Part shown: positions 52,530 through 60,879 of the stretch, one piece after another
Position numbering within the stretch: position 1 is the first letter of the stretch
How the letters are laid out: the number at the start of each line of letters is the position of its first letter
Assembly (NCBI GenBank): GCA_965277775.1
Contig: OZ255843.1
Coordinates: forward strand, 62,001-126,000
DNA length: 64,000 bases
Source: G965195345 sp965277775
GTDB lineage: Bacteria > Pseudomonadota > Gammaproteobacteria > CAKMZV01
Reading direction: 5' to 3'
The notes under the pieces: generated by a model
What the model was told of the DNA's origin: nothing
The model's input: the letters and a program-made list of their open reading frames with translations, nothing else
Databases searched by the model: none
Translations under genes and position numbers: made by a program

Positions 52530-53111
52530 ATGTCGAAAAAGATGACGTTTGAATACGAAGATTACACCAATAAATTTTTATTGGCAATGCCCATGCTTGA
52601 TGGCACTTTTTTTGAGCGAAAACTAATCTTAATATTTGAGCATCAAGACCAAGGAACCTTTGGTCTGATCGTCAATCAACCCTTAGAAAAACCGCAACTG
52701 CAAGATTTTGTGGTCGTCGCCAATGAATCCATTCACACCGAAGCCATTGAAAGTCGGATTTTTTGGGGTGGACCCGTGGATTCCAACAAAGGCTTCATTT
52801 TGCACCACGGGCGAAGCGAATGGGAGTCAACCATCCATATTAAAAATTCAGACATTTCACTCACGACCTCGCCAGATTTGTTGACCAAAATCATTAAGGG
52901 CGAATGTTTGGAGAAACATTTGATTGCAGTCGGTTATTCTGGCTGGGATAAAGACCAGTTAGAGGCCGAAATAAAAGAAGGCGCTTGGTGGCCGTTGCCC
53001 GCAAACAGCCCATTGGTTTTTGATGTCCCGCACGCCCAAAGGTGGGCCATCGCTGCTGAACAAATCGGCTTCAACGCCACCAACATTGTCAACGAGCAAG
53101 GTCTTGCCTGA
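52530..53111 (+). CDS. yqgE: YqgE/AlgH family protein (UPF0301)
   Basis: A 193-residue protein of the UPF0301 family, function not settled (AlgH affects alginate in Pseudomonas). Landmarks are LLAMPMLDGTFFERKLILIFEH, GLIVNQPL, FWGGPVDSNKGFILH and GYSGWDKDQLEAEIKEGAWW, all characteristic. First gene of yqgE-ruvX-pyrB-pyrC', an order common in gammaproteobacteria. Confidence 0.93.
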   Translation: MSKKMTFEYEDYTNKFLLAMPMLDGTFFERKLILIFEHQDQGTFGLIVNQPLEKPQLQDFVVVANESIHTEAIESRIFWGGPVDSNKGFILHHGRSEWESTIHIKNSDISLTTSPDLLTKIIKGECLEKHLIAVGYSGWDKDQLEAEIKEGAWWPLPANSPLVFDVPHAQRWAIAAEQIGFNATNIVNEQGLA

Positions 53112-53517
53112 ATTTACAGGAACCGCTTTGGGCTTCGATGTGGGTCGTAAACGTACTGGCGTTGCCATCGGTCAAAGCATTACCAGAAACGCCTCACCTT
53201 TGACAATCATTGAAGATAATAAGATCTTCTGGGGCAAAATCAAAGCACTGCTTAAACAATACCAACCAACGGCTTTGGTCATCGGCTTGCCTTTGGACGT
53301 GAACGATCAAAAAATGTCCTCTGCTGTTGTGGTTGAGGCCTTCAAAGGAACCTTAGAAAGCATCAGCCAAGCGCCGATTTATTGGATTAATGAACGATAC
53401 AGCACGAAATTGGCCAAAGCATTCTGTCAAGAAAATGGCATAAAACGCAATAATCAACAGCTAGATGACATTGCAGCGACTATAATTCTTCAAACTTGGA
53501 TTGACCAGAGTTCATAG
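53104..53517 (+). CDS. ruvX: RuvX/YqgF-type RNase H-fold resolvase (pre-16S rRNA processing)
   Basis: A 137-residue RNase H-fold nuclease (E. coli YqgF 138 residues). The acidic residues are in LGFDVGRKRTGVA and LDDIAATIIL, and NERYSTKLA is the conserved middle motif. YqgF takes part in 16S rRNA 5' maturation. The start is TTG 53104, chosen because the conserved LGFD block begins 8 residues later and GAGCAAGG precedes it; an ATG further up would overlap yqgE by 92 bases. The stop abuts the pyrB ATG. Confidence 0.87.
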   Translation: MPEFTGTALGFDVGRKRTGVAIGQSITRNASPLTIIEDNKIFWGKIKALLKQYQPTALVIGLPLDVNDQKMSSAVVVEAFKGTLESISQAPIYWINERYSTKLAKAFCQENGIKRNNQQLDDIAATIILQTWIDQSS

Positions 53518-54480
53518 ATGCCAACGTCCCTACAAATCGATAACCAAGGCAACCTCAAACATTTGCTAACAATGGAGGGGCTTTCAAAAGGACAGATTCT
53601 CGATATTCTCGATGTTTCTGATGAATTCATGGATGAAAATCGTCATCCAATTAAAAAAACCGTCCTTCAAAATCATTCAATCTTTAATTTATTCTTTGAG
53701 CCCAGTACTCGGACTCGAACAACCTTTGAAATTGCCGAAAAGAACCTTGGCGCTCGAATCATCAACTTGAACTTAGAAGCTTCAGCAACCAAAAAAGGCG
53801 AAACCTTATTAGACACCATCCATAATTTGGAAGCGATGGGTGCCAATATGTTTGTCATACGGCACAATGCCAGTGGCGCAGCCAATTTTTTTGCGCAACA
53901 CGTTGACCCAAATGTGGCGGTTATTAACGCTGGCGATGGTTGTCACGCGCATCCGACTCAAGCGCTATTGGATATGGCAACTATTCGCCAACATAAAAAG
54001 CGCTTTGAACATTTGAAAGTGGCCATTGTGGGCGACATTCGTCATTCTCGCGTGGCGCGTTCGCAAATCCACGCTTTGAACATTCTCGAGGTCGCAGAAG
54101 TGCGCGTTATTGCGCCTAAAACGCTCATCCCACCGGGTGTTGAACAATTAGGCGTACAAGTGCATCACGAGCTCAAAGAGGGCATTCGTGATGCGGATGT
54201 GGTGATTGGCTTGCGCTTGCAGAAAGAGCGCATGGAAAGTGCTTTTTTTCCGAGTGAGCGTGAATTTTATTATCGCTACGGCTTAACCAATGATGTGTTG
54301 AAATACGCCGACAAATCAGCAATTGTCATGCACCCAGGACCGGTAAATCGCGGTATTGAAATGGCATTTTCATTGATCGACGGACCCGCTTCAGTCATCC
54401 TTCATCAAGTCACCGAAGGCATTGCTGTTCGAATGGCGATCATGAAAATCATTGCTGAAAATCGTTGGGGGGCCTCATGA
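53518..54480 (+). CDS. pyrB: Aspartate carbamoyltransferase catalytic chain
   Basis: A 320-residue ATCase catalytic chain, first committed step of pyrimidine synthesis. Carbamoyl-phosphate residues lie in FFEPSTRTRTTFE (59-71), HPTQALLDM is present, and aspartate-binding HPGPVNRG is near the C-terminus. No pyrI regulatory gene follows; instead comes a dihydroorotase-like gene overlapping by ATGA. This is the pyrBC' arrangement of Pseudomonas, in which the inactive dihydroorotase holds the ATCase complex together. Confidence 0.95.
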   Translation: MPTSLQIDNQGNLKHLLTMEGLSKGQILDILDVSDEFMDENRHPIKKTVLQNHSIFNLFFEPSTRTRTTFEIAEKNLGARIINLNLEASATKKGETLLDTIHNLEAMGANMFVIRHNASGAANFFAQHVDPNVAVINAGDGCHAHPTQALLDMATIRQHKKRFEHLKVAIVGDIRHSRVARSQIHALNILEVAEVRVIAPKTLIPPGVEQLGVQVHHELKEGIRDADVVIGLRLQKERMESAFFPSEREFYYRYGLTNDVLKYADKSAIVMHPGPVNRGIEMAFSLIDGPASVILHQVTEGIAVRMAIMKIIAENRWGAS

Positions 54481-55760
54481 ACTCGCTCCAAGATCGTCGA
54501 ATTCTGATTAAGAACGGTCACGTATTAGACCCAAGCAATCACCACGATTCAGTGCAAGATGTATTGATAGTGGGCAGAGAAATCGCTGAAATACAACCCA
54601 AATTGACAGTTGATGATGCGCAATTACTCGACGCTACTGGGTTGATTGTTTGCCCAGGTTTGGTTGATGCTCAAGCGAGGATGCGTGAGCCTGGACACGA
54701 ATACATTGCCACCATTTTGTCAGAAACCAAAGCGGCGGTGGCCAACGGCTGTACCACTTTAATTACCCCACCTGATACCACGCCGATCATCGACAGTGCA
54801 GCCGCAGCTGAGCTCATAGTCAACCGCGCAAAAACCGCCAACACGGCAAAAGTCTTTGCCAGTGGCGCTTTAACACATGGTTTAAGGGGCGAAACATTGG
54901 CTGAAATGGATTTGTTAAAACAGGCCGGTTGTGTGGCATTGAGCAACGCCGATGAACCGATCACCAATTCTAAAATCTTATTGCACGCTCTGCAATACGC
55001 AGCAACCATTGATTTGCCCGTGGTCTTGCACCCAGTGGACCCTTGGCTGAATGTGGGCGTTGCCCATGATGGTGCCATTGCCACGCGATATGGTCTGCCG
55101 ACGGTGGCCGAAGAATCTGAATTGATTGGCTTGTATCGATTGTTGGCCTTGGTTAAGAAATCGGGTGTCAAAGCCATCATTGGACCGCTGAGCAGTGCCA
55201 GATCTTTGGATCTGATCAAACAAGCAAAAGCCGAAGGCTTGCCTATAGATGTGATGACCACCATTCACCATTTGATGCTGACGGAAATCGATTGTGCGAA
55301 CTTCAACAACAGCGGCAGAGTGATGCCTCCACTCAGGACCCAGCAAGATAAAGACGCTTTGAGACAGGCGGTGAGGGAAGGGGTAATCAATATTATTTGT
55401 TCGGATCACCGACCCTGGCGCATCGATGATTACCTTTTGCCATTTGAGTTGGCGAAACACGGCAACAGCGGTGTTGATACCTTTTTAGGTGTCTGTTTGA
55501 AATTGGCCAATGAAATGGGCATGACCATTGCTCAGCTGTTGCCACTGATTACCCAGAATCCTGCAAATGCCTTCAATCTCAATGTGGGCTCATTGACCAT
55601 TGGCCACAAAGCCGATCTTTGTTTGTTTGATGCCCAGCAAATGCGCCGTATTAAAGAAGATCAGTTATTGAGCCAAGGTAAGAACAATGCCTTCATTCAC
55701 TGGGAACTGCCGGGAGTGGTTAAACACACCATTAAATCTGGGGAAATCGTTTTTGGCTGA
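54477..55760 (+). CDS. pyrC': Dihydroorotase-like ATCase partner, catalytically inactive (PyrC')
   Basis: A 427-residue amidohydrolase-fold protein. Active dihydroorotases have D-x-H-x-H-x-R after the first strand. Here the segment is VDAQARMREPG, so both metal-binding histidines are replaced (Gln66, Arg68) while the substrate Arg-Glu-Pro-Gly remains. Other dihydroorotase blocks (ITPPDTTPI, SDHRPW) are partly kept. The homologous Pseudomonas PyrC' is needed to assemble active ATCase. ATG 54477 overlaps the pyrB stop; a TTG 12 bases up is possible. A separate active pyrC must exist elsewhere if the pathway is complete. Confidence 0.88.
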   Translation: MNSLQDRRILIKNGHVLDPSNHHDSVQDVLIVGREIAEIQPKLTVDDAQLLDATGLIVCPGLVDAQARMREPGHEYIATILSETKAAVANGCTTLITPPDTTPIIDSAAAAELIVNRAKTANTAKVFASGALTHGLRGETLAEMDLLKQAGCVALSNADEPITNSKILLHALQYAATIDLPVVLHPVDPWLNVGVAHDGAIATRYGLPTVAEESELIGLYRLLALVKKSGVKAIIGPLSSARSLDLIKQAKAEGLPIDVMTTIHHLMLTEIDCANFNNSGRVMPPLRTQQDKDALRQAVREGVINIICSDHRPWRIDDYLLPFELAKHGNSGVDTFLGVCLKLANEMGMTIAQLLPLITQNPANAFNLNVGSLTIGHKADLCLFDAQQMRRIKEDQLLSQGKNNAFIHWELPGVVKHTIKSGEIVFG

Positions 55761-56273
55761 GACACGGCGTTTAGCTGGTCATTGAGGGCATCTTTTCGGA
55801 CTAAGGTATAAGAAGGGCAGTAGAACCAAATCAGATTCTTCATAGGTAGAATCAAATCAGTTTGTTCATTTTGGCTAAACGCTGTAATGAATATTTATAG
55901 CACGAAATTCATATAATTGTAACTAAGTTATTGATAATAGAAAATATATAACACTCGTGATTATAAAGATAATCACGAATATAACGCTAATAATCAGCCC
56001 AATTCAAGCCAGGTCTTTAATATCATTCACCCTAATCAAAGCCCGTAATTTGAACTGATCGTTGATTTGTCGGTTGCAGAGTTTAACTATATTGGTTCAT
56101 TGCTTCCCTATTCCATCTTGATCCTTTTTTCAACAAAAGATAAGGTGGCTTAAAACCTAACACGCTTGCCGAATTTGGCTCGCAATAGGCTTTAAAAATG
56201 CAGCAGGAATAATTTGCGCCGTTTAAGTTAAAATATGCCTTCTCTTTAAATTGAAACGAATTTTCACTTTACT
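55761..56273. other. Intergenic region pyrC'-pssA
   Basis: A 513-base AT-rich gap. It contains the inverted repeat at 55955-55978, loose repeats of AACCAAATCAG/AATCAAATCAG (about 55824-55864), and a TTAAAATATGCC element (about 56227-56238) that may be the pssA promoter. I see no gene. Confidence 0.5.
55955..55978. repeat. Perfect inverted repeat, 10-bp arms
   Basis: TCGTGATTAT - AAAG - ATAATCACGA. There is no T-run after it on either strand, so a plain terminator is less likely than an operator or an RNA hairpin. Confidence 0.5.
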
Positions 56274-57026
56274 ATGGATAAAAAGCGCACTTCAACCAAA
56301 GGTCGAGGTATTTACTTATTACCCAACATCTTAACCACTGCAGGTTTTATGTGTGGGTTCTACAGCATCATACTGGCCTTTTCTGGACGTTTTGAAGAAG
56401 CGGCCATTGCCGTTATTATTGCCACCGTTTTGGATGGCTTAGACGGACGCGTTGCGCGTATGACGAATACCAGCACCGTTTTCGGCGCAGAATACGACAG
56501 TTTGGCTGATTTGACATCCTTTGGCATTGCCCCCGCATTTCTGGCTTACACATGGGGTTTACACACTTGGAATCAGGAAGCGTGGCTCATTGCATTTTTA
56601 TTCACTGTGGGTGCCGCATTACGCTTGGCTCGATTCAATGCACAAATCAATGATCCCAAAACGCGGGGTTATTTCCAAGGCATGCCCAGTCCGGCAGCGG
56701 CGGGCACCCTAGTGACGTTTATTTGGACGTGTGAAAGCCTTTCGTGGCAGGATCCAATCATGCGTTGGCCCCTGTTTTTGTTGTGTTTGGTTTTGGCTGT
56801 TATGATGGTCAGTAACATGCGATTTTACAGTTTTAAAGAAGTAAACGGCAGTAAAGTACCATTTATGGCGCTTTTTGGTGTGATAATTGCCGTTATGATT
56901 ATTGCGACAAAATTCTCACTTATGTTATTCATCATTGGTATGCTCTATTTGAGTTCAGGTCCCCTCCTCACACTGATACGACTGAGGAACAAGCGCTTAG
57001 AACGACGCTTAAAGCTCAATTCTTGA
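56274..57026 (+). CDS. pssA: CDP-diacylglycerol-serine O-phosphatidyltransferase
   Basis: A 250-residue membrane enzyme making phosphatidylserine, precursor of phosphatidylethanolamine. The CDP-alcohol phosphotransferase motif D57-G-x2-A-R-x8-G71-x3-D75-x3-D79 is exact, and about seven membrane segments follow. This is the type II (Bacillus-like) PssA rather than the peripheral PLD-type enzyme of E. coli. leuA follows after 53 bases, a pairing seen in other proteobacteria. Confidence 0.93.
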   Translation: MDKKRTSTKGRGIYLLPNILTTAGFMCGFYSIILAFSGRFEEAAIAVIIATVLDGLDGRVARMTNTSTVFGAEYDSLADLTSFGIAPAFLAYTWGLHTWNQEAWLIAFLFTVGAALRLARFNAQINDPKTRGYFQGMPSPAAAGTLVTFIWTCESLSWQDPIMRWPLFLLCLVLAVMMVSNMRFYSFKEVNGSKVPFMALFGVIIAVMIIATKFSLMLFIIGMLYLSSGPLLTLIRLRNKRLERRLKLNS

Positions 57027-57079
57027 GCGCTTTTAAAAAACGACCCTAAAAACTGACTCACTAAATACAAGGAATTACC

Positions 57080-58615
57080 ATGTCTGATCATATTATTATT
57101 TTTGATACCACATTGCGCGACGGCGAACAAAGCCCTGGCGCATCAATGACTTTAGAAGAAAAAGTTCGCATTGCCAAGCAACTTGAAAAGATGCGAGTTG
57201 ATGTCATTGAAGCCGGCTTTGCCATTGCCAGTGAAGGCGATTTTAAAGCCGTTCAAGCGGTGGCCAATACCGTCACTGAATCAACGGTTTGCTCATTGTC
57301 TCGAGCCAATGAGCAAGACATTCAACGCGCCGCAGACGCGGTCAAACCTGCACCGCGCAAGCGCATTCATACCTTTATTGCGACCTCGCCACTTCATATG
57401 TCGGTCAAATTAAACATGTCGCCCGATGCGGTATTGGACAGAGCCACGCAATCGGTGAAGTTTGCCAGGCAATTTACCGATGATGTCGAATTTTCACCAG
57501 AGGATGCTGGGCGTTCAGACATAGACTTCTTGTGTCGCGTTGTTGAAGCCACCATTGATGCTGGCGCAACGACAATCAATATCCCAGACACTGTGGGCTA
57601 CAACACCCCCGAACAGTTTGGCCATTTGATCGAGCAATTACGAACTCGGGTGCCCAATGCCCACAAGGCTATATTTTCAGCGCATTGCCACAATGATTTG
57701 GGTTTGGCGGTTGCCAACTCACTTTCGGCTGTACGAAATGGGGCACGGCAAATTGAATGTACCATCAACGGTTTGGGTGAACGCGCGGGTAATACCTCTT
57801 TAGAAGAGGTGGTTATGGCGCTTAAAACCCGTCAAGATTTCTATCAGTTGGATTTGAAAATCGACACCAAGTTTTTGGTGCCTGCGAGTAAATTGGTTGC
57901 TGGCATCACTGGATTCCCTGTACAACCAAACAAAGCCATTGTTGGCGCAAATGCTTTTGCTCATGAGGCTGGTATCCATCAAGCGGGCGTTTTAAAACAC
58001 CGCGAAACCTATGAAATCATGTTGGCAGAAGATGTGGGTTGGCATGCCAATCGCATGGTGTTGGGCAAACATTCGGGACGCAGTGCGCTTCAGGCGCGAT
58101 TAGAAGATTTAGGCGCGAATTTGAATGCAGAGGCCTTGAACAAAGTGTTTTTGAAATTTAAGCAGTTGGCTGACCAAAAGCATGAGATTTTCGATGATGA
58201 TTTGCAATCCTTAATTACCGATACCCACACCACTCAAAATAATGAGCTTATCTCGCTTGTTTCATTGGAGGTTGGTATTACGCCAAATGCCCACGCTAAA
58301 TCGAAAATAACGATTCAATATGGGGAAAAGACTTTAACGGCATCAGGTGAAGCCCCAGGTGTGGTCGATGCGACGTTTAAGGGCATAGAATCATTGATCG
58401 ACAGCAAATCACAATTGCTTTTGTATTCAGTCAATAATGTGACGGATGGGACCGATGCTCAAGGCGAAGTGATCGTTCGCTTGGAGTTAGAGGGTCGCAT
58501 TGTCAATGGACATGGCTCTGACGTTGACATTGTGATTGCTTCGGCCAAGGCTTATATCAATGCCTTGAATCGATTGTTTTCTCAGACCAGAGAGCATCCA
58601 CAAAGCAATATTTGA
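57080..58615 (+). CDS. leuA: 2-isopropylmalate synthase
   Basis: A 511-residue enzyme condensing acetyl-CoA and 2-ketoisovalerate in leucine synthesis. The catalytic barrel has DTTLRDGEQSPG (Arg13, Asp14) and the metal histidines His202/His204 in SAHCHNDLG, with NGLGERAGNTSLEE downstream. A C-terminal leucine-sensing domain (from about 385) is complete (GEAPGVVDATFKGIESLI), so feedback inhibition is expected. leuB, leuC and leuD are not here. I see no leucine-rich leader peptide, so attenuation is not evident. Confidence 0.95.
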   Translation: MSDHIIIFDTTLRDGEQSPGASMTLEEKVRIAKQLEKMRVDVIEAGFAIASEGDFKAVQAVANTVTESTVCSLSRANEQDIQRAADAVKPAPRKRIHTFIATSPLHMSVKLNMSPDAVLDRATQSVKFARQFTDDVEFSPEDAGRSDIDFLCRVVEATIDAGATTINIPDTVGYNTPEQFGHLIEQLRTRVPNAHKAIFSAHCHNDLGLAVANSLSAVRNGARQIECTINGLGERAGNTSLEEVVMALKTRQDFYQLDLKIDTKFLVPASKLVAGITGFPVQPNKAIVGANAFAHEAGIHQAGVLKHRETYEIMLAEDVGWHANRMVLGKHSGRSALQARLEDLGANLNAEALNKVFLKFKQLADQKHEIFDDDLQSLITDTHTTQNNELISLVSLEVGITPNAHAKSKITIQYGEKTLTASGEAPGVVDATFKGIESLIDSKSQLLLYSVNNVTDGTDAQGEVIVRLELEGRIVNGHGSDVDIVIASAKAYINALNRLFSQTREHPQSNI

Positions 58616-58632
58616 GTTTTTGTTCGAGTGTG

Positions 58633-59124
58633 ATGTCTATGCAGTGGCGTGAATCCCAAAAACATTGCCTGAATGCCATGGGCATCACTTTGTGGCAAAG
58701 CAAGGAAGCCCTTGAGCACACTCAGGCTGAAGCCCTCCAATCGGGTTCTGCAATTGCCGAGACGGTTGTTGCCGAGCGCGTTGCTGAACGGACCATTGAG
58801 TTGCAAGGCAAAGCTGAGCGTCCTTTTATGTGTTTGATTTTGCAAAGCCCCTCCCCTGCTAAAATCATGATTGGGCAGGATCTGCTCAAAGACACATTGC
58901 ATTACTGTATGAAGTCTTTTGATGAGATTGCCTGGGTTGTCTATGACCCTGATCAATGCGCGCAGTTATCCGAATTGACGTGCCCCATCTGGCCTCAAAC
59001 TGAAAAAATTGCTCGGCAGTTACAATCATTGGGCATGCCACATCTGCCCTCTATGGCAATGTTGCTTAGCCATCCTGAAAACAAGAAAATTTTATGGCAG
59101 CAATTACGAAAATTCGTCCTTTAA
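58633..59124 (+). CDS. holD: DNA polymerase III psi subunit-like protein (HolD)
   Basis: About 163 residues. The N-terminal helix with AMGITLWQSKE resembles the GIT-x-W segment of HolD, which connects the clamp loader to chi. The C-terminus LPSMAMLLSHPENKKILWQQL fits the family ending. It overlaps rimI by 31 bases, as holD-rimI commonly do. HolD diverges quickly, so the call depends on these motifs and the neighbour. A TTG at 58612 overlapping the leuA stop is a less likely start. Confidence 0.7.
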   Translation: MSMQWRESQKHCLNAMGITLWQSKEALEHTQAEALQSGSAIAETVVAERVAERTIELQGKAERPFMCLILQSPSPAKIMIGQDLLKDTLHYCMKSFDEIAWVVYDPDQCAQLSELTCPIWPQTEKIARQLQSLGMPHLPSMAMLLSHPENKKILWQQLRKFVL

Positions 59125-59588
59125 CCTCTGCGGATTTAAACGAACTTGCTGCCATTGAAAAATCATGTCAACCCAATGCGTGGAATCGCACCGATTTTTA
59201 TAATTGCTTAAAGACTGATTATCAAAATTGGGGGTTGTTTTCGTGCGACGATTCGATTGAATTATTGGTGGGCTATTTGATTTTTTCTCATGTTTTCAAC
59301 GAATCGCAAATTTTAAACCTCTGCATTCGTCCGACTTTCCAACGGCAAGGTCTGGCTAGCCAATTACTCAAAACCCTTAAGACTCATCTGACCGAGAAGC
59401 ATATTGATAAGCTGTATCTTGAAGTTCGAGAAAGTAACAAGGCTGCGCAAACATTGTATAAACAGTTTGGTTTTATGACCATAGGTCGGCGCAAAGCTTA
59501 TTACCCCAAACCCGCCCCTGCCGAAGATGCTTTGCTGATGTTTACTAATCTATCTCAATCCGAATCGAAAATGGCGCAAAATAATTGA
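59094..59588 (+). CDS. rimI: Ribosomal protein alanine N-acetyltransferase RimI
   Basis: A 164-residue GNAT-fold enzyme that acetylates the N-terminus of ribosomal protein S18. The acetyl-CoA loop is RPTFQRQGLASQLL, and the family block YLEVRESNKAAQTLYKQFGF with a following RKAYYP is exact. It is encoded inside the end of holD. A weak hairpin TCACG/CGTGA followed by TTTT (59590-59611) may end the transcript. Confidence 0.92.
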   Translation: MAAITKIRPLTSADLNELAAIEKSCQPNAWNRTDFYNCLKTDYQNWGLFSCDDSIELLVGYLIFSHVFNESQILNLCIRPTFQRQGLASQLLKTLKTHLTEKHIDKLYLEVRESNKAAQTLYKQFGFMTIGRRKAYYPKPAPAEDALLMFTNLSQSESKMAQNN

Positions 59589-59589
59589 G

Positions 59590-59655
59590 TCACGGCGTCA
59601 GGCGTGATTTTCGCGAAAAACTTTATTTCAACCATTAACGGGGGTGAACCGTTAA
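59590..59655 (+). promoter_or_regulatory. Terminator-like hairpin and two inverted repeats upstream of kdnA
   Basis: Three elements follow rimI: TCACG/CGTGA with an 8-base loop then TTTT (59590-59611), a perfect palindrome TTTTCGCGAAAA (59608-59619), and TTAACGG/CCGTTAA with a 7-base loop (59635-59655). The first probably closes the leuA-rimI transcript. The last two may be control sites of the kdn operon. Confidence 0.4.
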
Positions 59656-59687
59656 AATAAACCTTTTTAACCGAACCCTTAGAAACT

Positions 59688-60872
59688 ATGCCTGGATTTG
59701 AATTTTTTGATCACGTCGAAAAGCAGCACGTTGATGAAGTTATGGAGAAAGGTTTTACTTTTAGATATAACTTTGATGGCATGCGTCAAGGGGTTTGGAA
59801 AGCAAAACAATTGGAAACCATGATTCAGCAAACGCTGAATGTGAAATATGCCCATGTGTTATCGAGCGGTACGGCTGCCCTATCAACGGCATTGGCAGCC
59901 TCAGGCATAGGCGCTGGCGATGAGGTGATTGTGCCGCCCTTTACTTTTGTGGCTTCAGTTGAGGCGATTGTCTTGGCTGGTGCCATTCCAGTTTTTGCTG
60001 AAATTGATGAAACATTGACGCTTTCAGCAGAGGGCATAAACAAAGTCATTAGCCCCAAAACACGGGCGGTGAATTTTGTCCATATGTGCGGATCTATGGG
60101 CCATATGGATGAAATAGTTCAGCTTTGTCGAGCCAAGGGCTTGATTTTGATTGAGGATGCTTGTCAAGCAACCGGTGGAACGTATAAAGGCCAGGCATTG
60201 GGCACCTTAGGCGATGTGGGCACCTTTTCTTTTGATTCGGTCAAAACCATTTCCTGCGGTGAAGGTGGTGCAGTAGTGACCAATAATTCAACCATTTATG
60301 AGAATGCGCATCAATATTCGGATCACGGGCATGATCATATTGGATCGGATCGGGGCGCTGAAGCGCACCCCATCATGGGTGCCAACTACCGTATTTCTGA
60401 AATGAACGCCGCCGTTGGCGTTGCACAGTGGAGTAAATTGGATCGCATTCTAAGCACTCAAAGAGCCAATAAAAAACAATTAAAAGACCATTTGGCTCAG
60501 TATGCTGAAATCAGATTTAGGAAAATACCCGATCCTGCTGGCGACAATGCCAGTTTTTTAAGCATCATATTACCCTCAGCACAAAGAACTCAGCAAGTTT
60601 TTGAGCAACTAAGTGGCCACAAGGTGCCAGGCGTGTTTTATTGGTATGTCAATAATTGGCACTATTTGAAAAATTGGGACCACATCAAAGACATGAAAAG
60701 TTCAGCAAAATTGCCAATCAATTTGATGGACGACGTACCTGATTATCACGCAGACTTAACCCCGTATTCGGATGACATTATGAGTCGAACCCTCTCTATT
60801 CTGATTAACCTTAGTTGGACACAAGCCGACATTGATGCCAGAATACAAGCATTTTCAAAAACCTTCACCTGA
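59688..60872 (+). CDS. kdnA: 8-amino-3,8-dideoxy-manno-octulosonate aminotransferase KdnA
   Basis: A 394-residue DegT/DnrJ/EryC1-family PLP enzyme. The PLP lysine is Lys186 in SFDSVKTISCGEGGAV, with the SSGTAAL phosphate cup near 60 and the family EDACQATGG block. In Shewanella KdnB oxidises the C8 alcohol of Kdo and KdnA transaminates it to Kdo8N. The gene order kdnA-kdnB-kdsB is the basis for choosing KdnA over other sugar aminotransferases. It is first in a four-gene operon. Confidence 0.88.
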   Translation: MPGFEFFDHVEKQHVDEVMEKGFTFRYNFDGMRQGVWKAKQLETMIQQTLNVKYAHVLSSGTAALSTALAASGIGAGDEVIVPPFTFVASVEAIVLAGAIPVFAEIDETLTLSAEGINKVISPKTRAVNFVHMCGSMGHMDEIVQLCRAKGLILIEDACQATGGTYKGQALGTLGDVGTFSFDSVKTISCGEGGAVVTNNSTIYENAHQYSDHGHDHIGSDRGAEAHPIMGANYRISEMNAAVGVAQWSKLDRILSTQRANKKQLKDHLAQYAEIRFRKIPDPAGDNASFLSIILPSAQRTQQVFEQLSGHKVPGVFYWYVNNWHYLKNWDHIKDMKSSAKLPINLMDDVPDYHADLTPYSDDIMSRTLSILINLSWTQADIDARIQAFSKTFT

Positions 60873-60879
60873 TATAACC

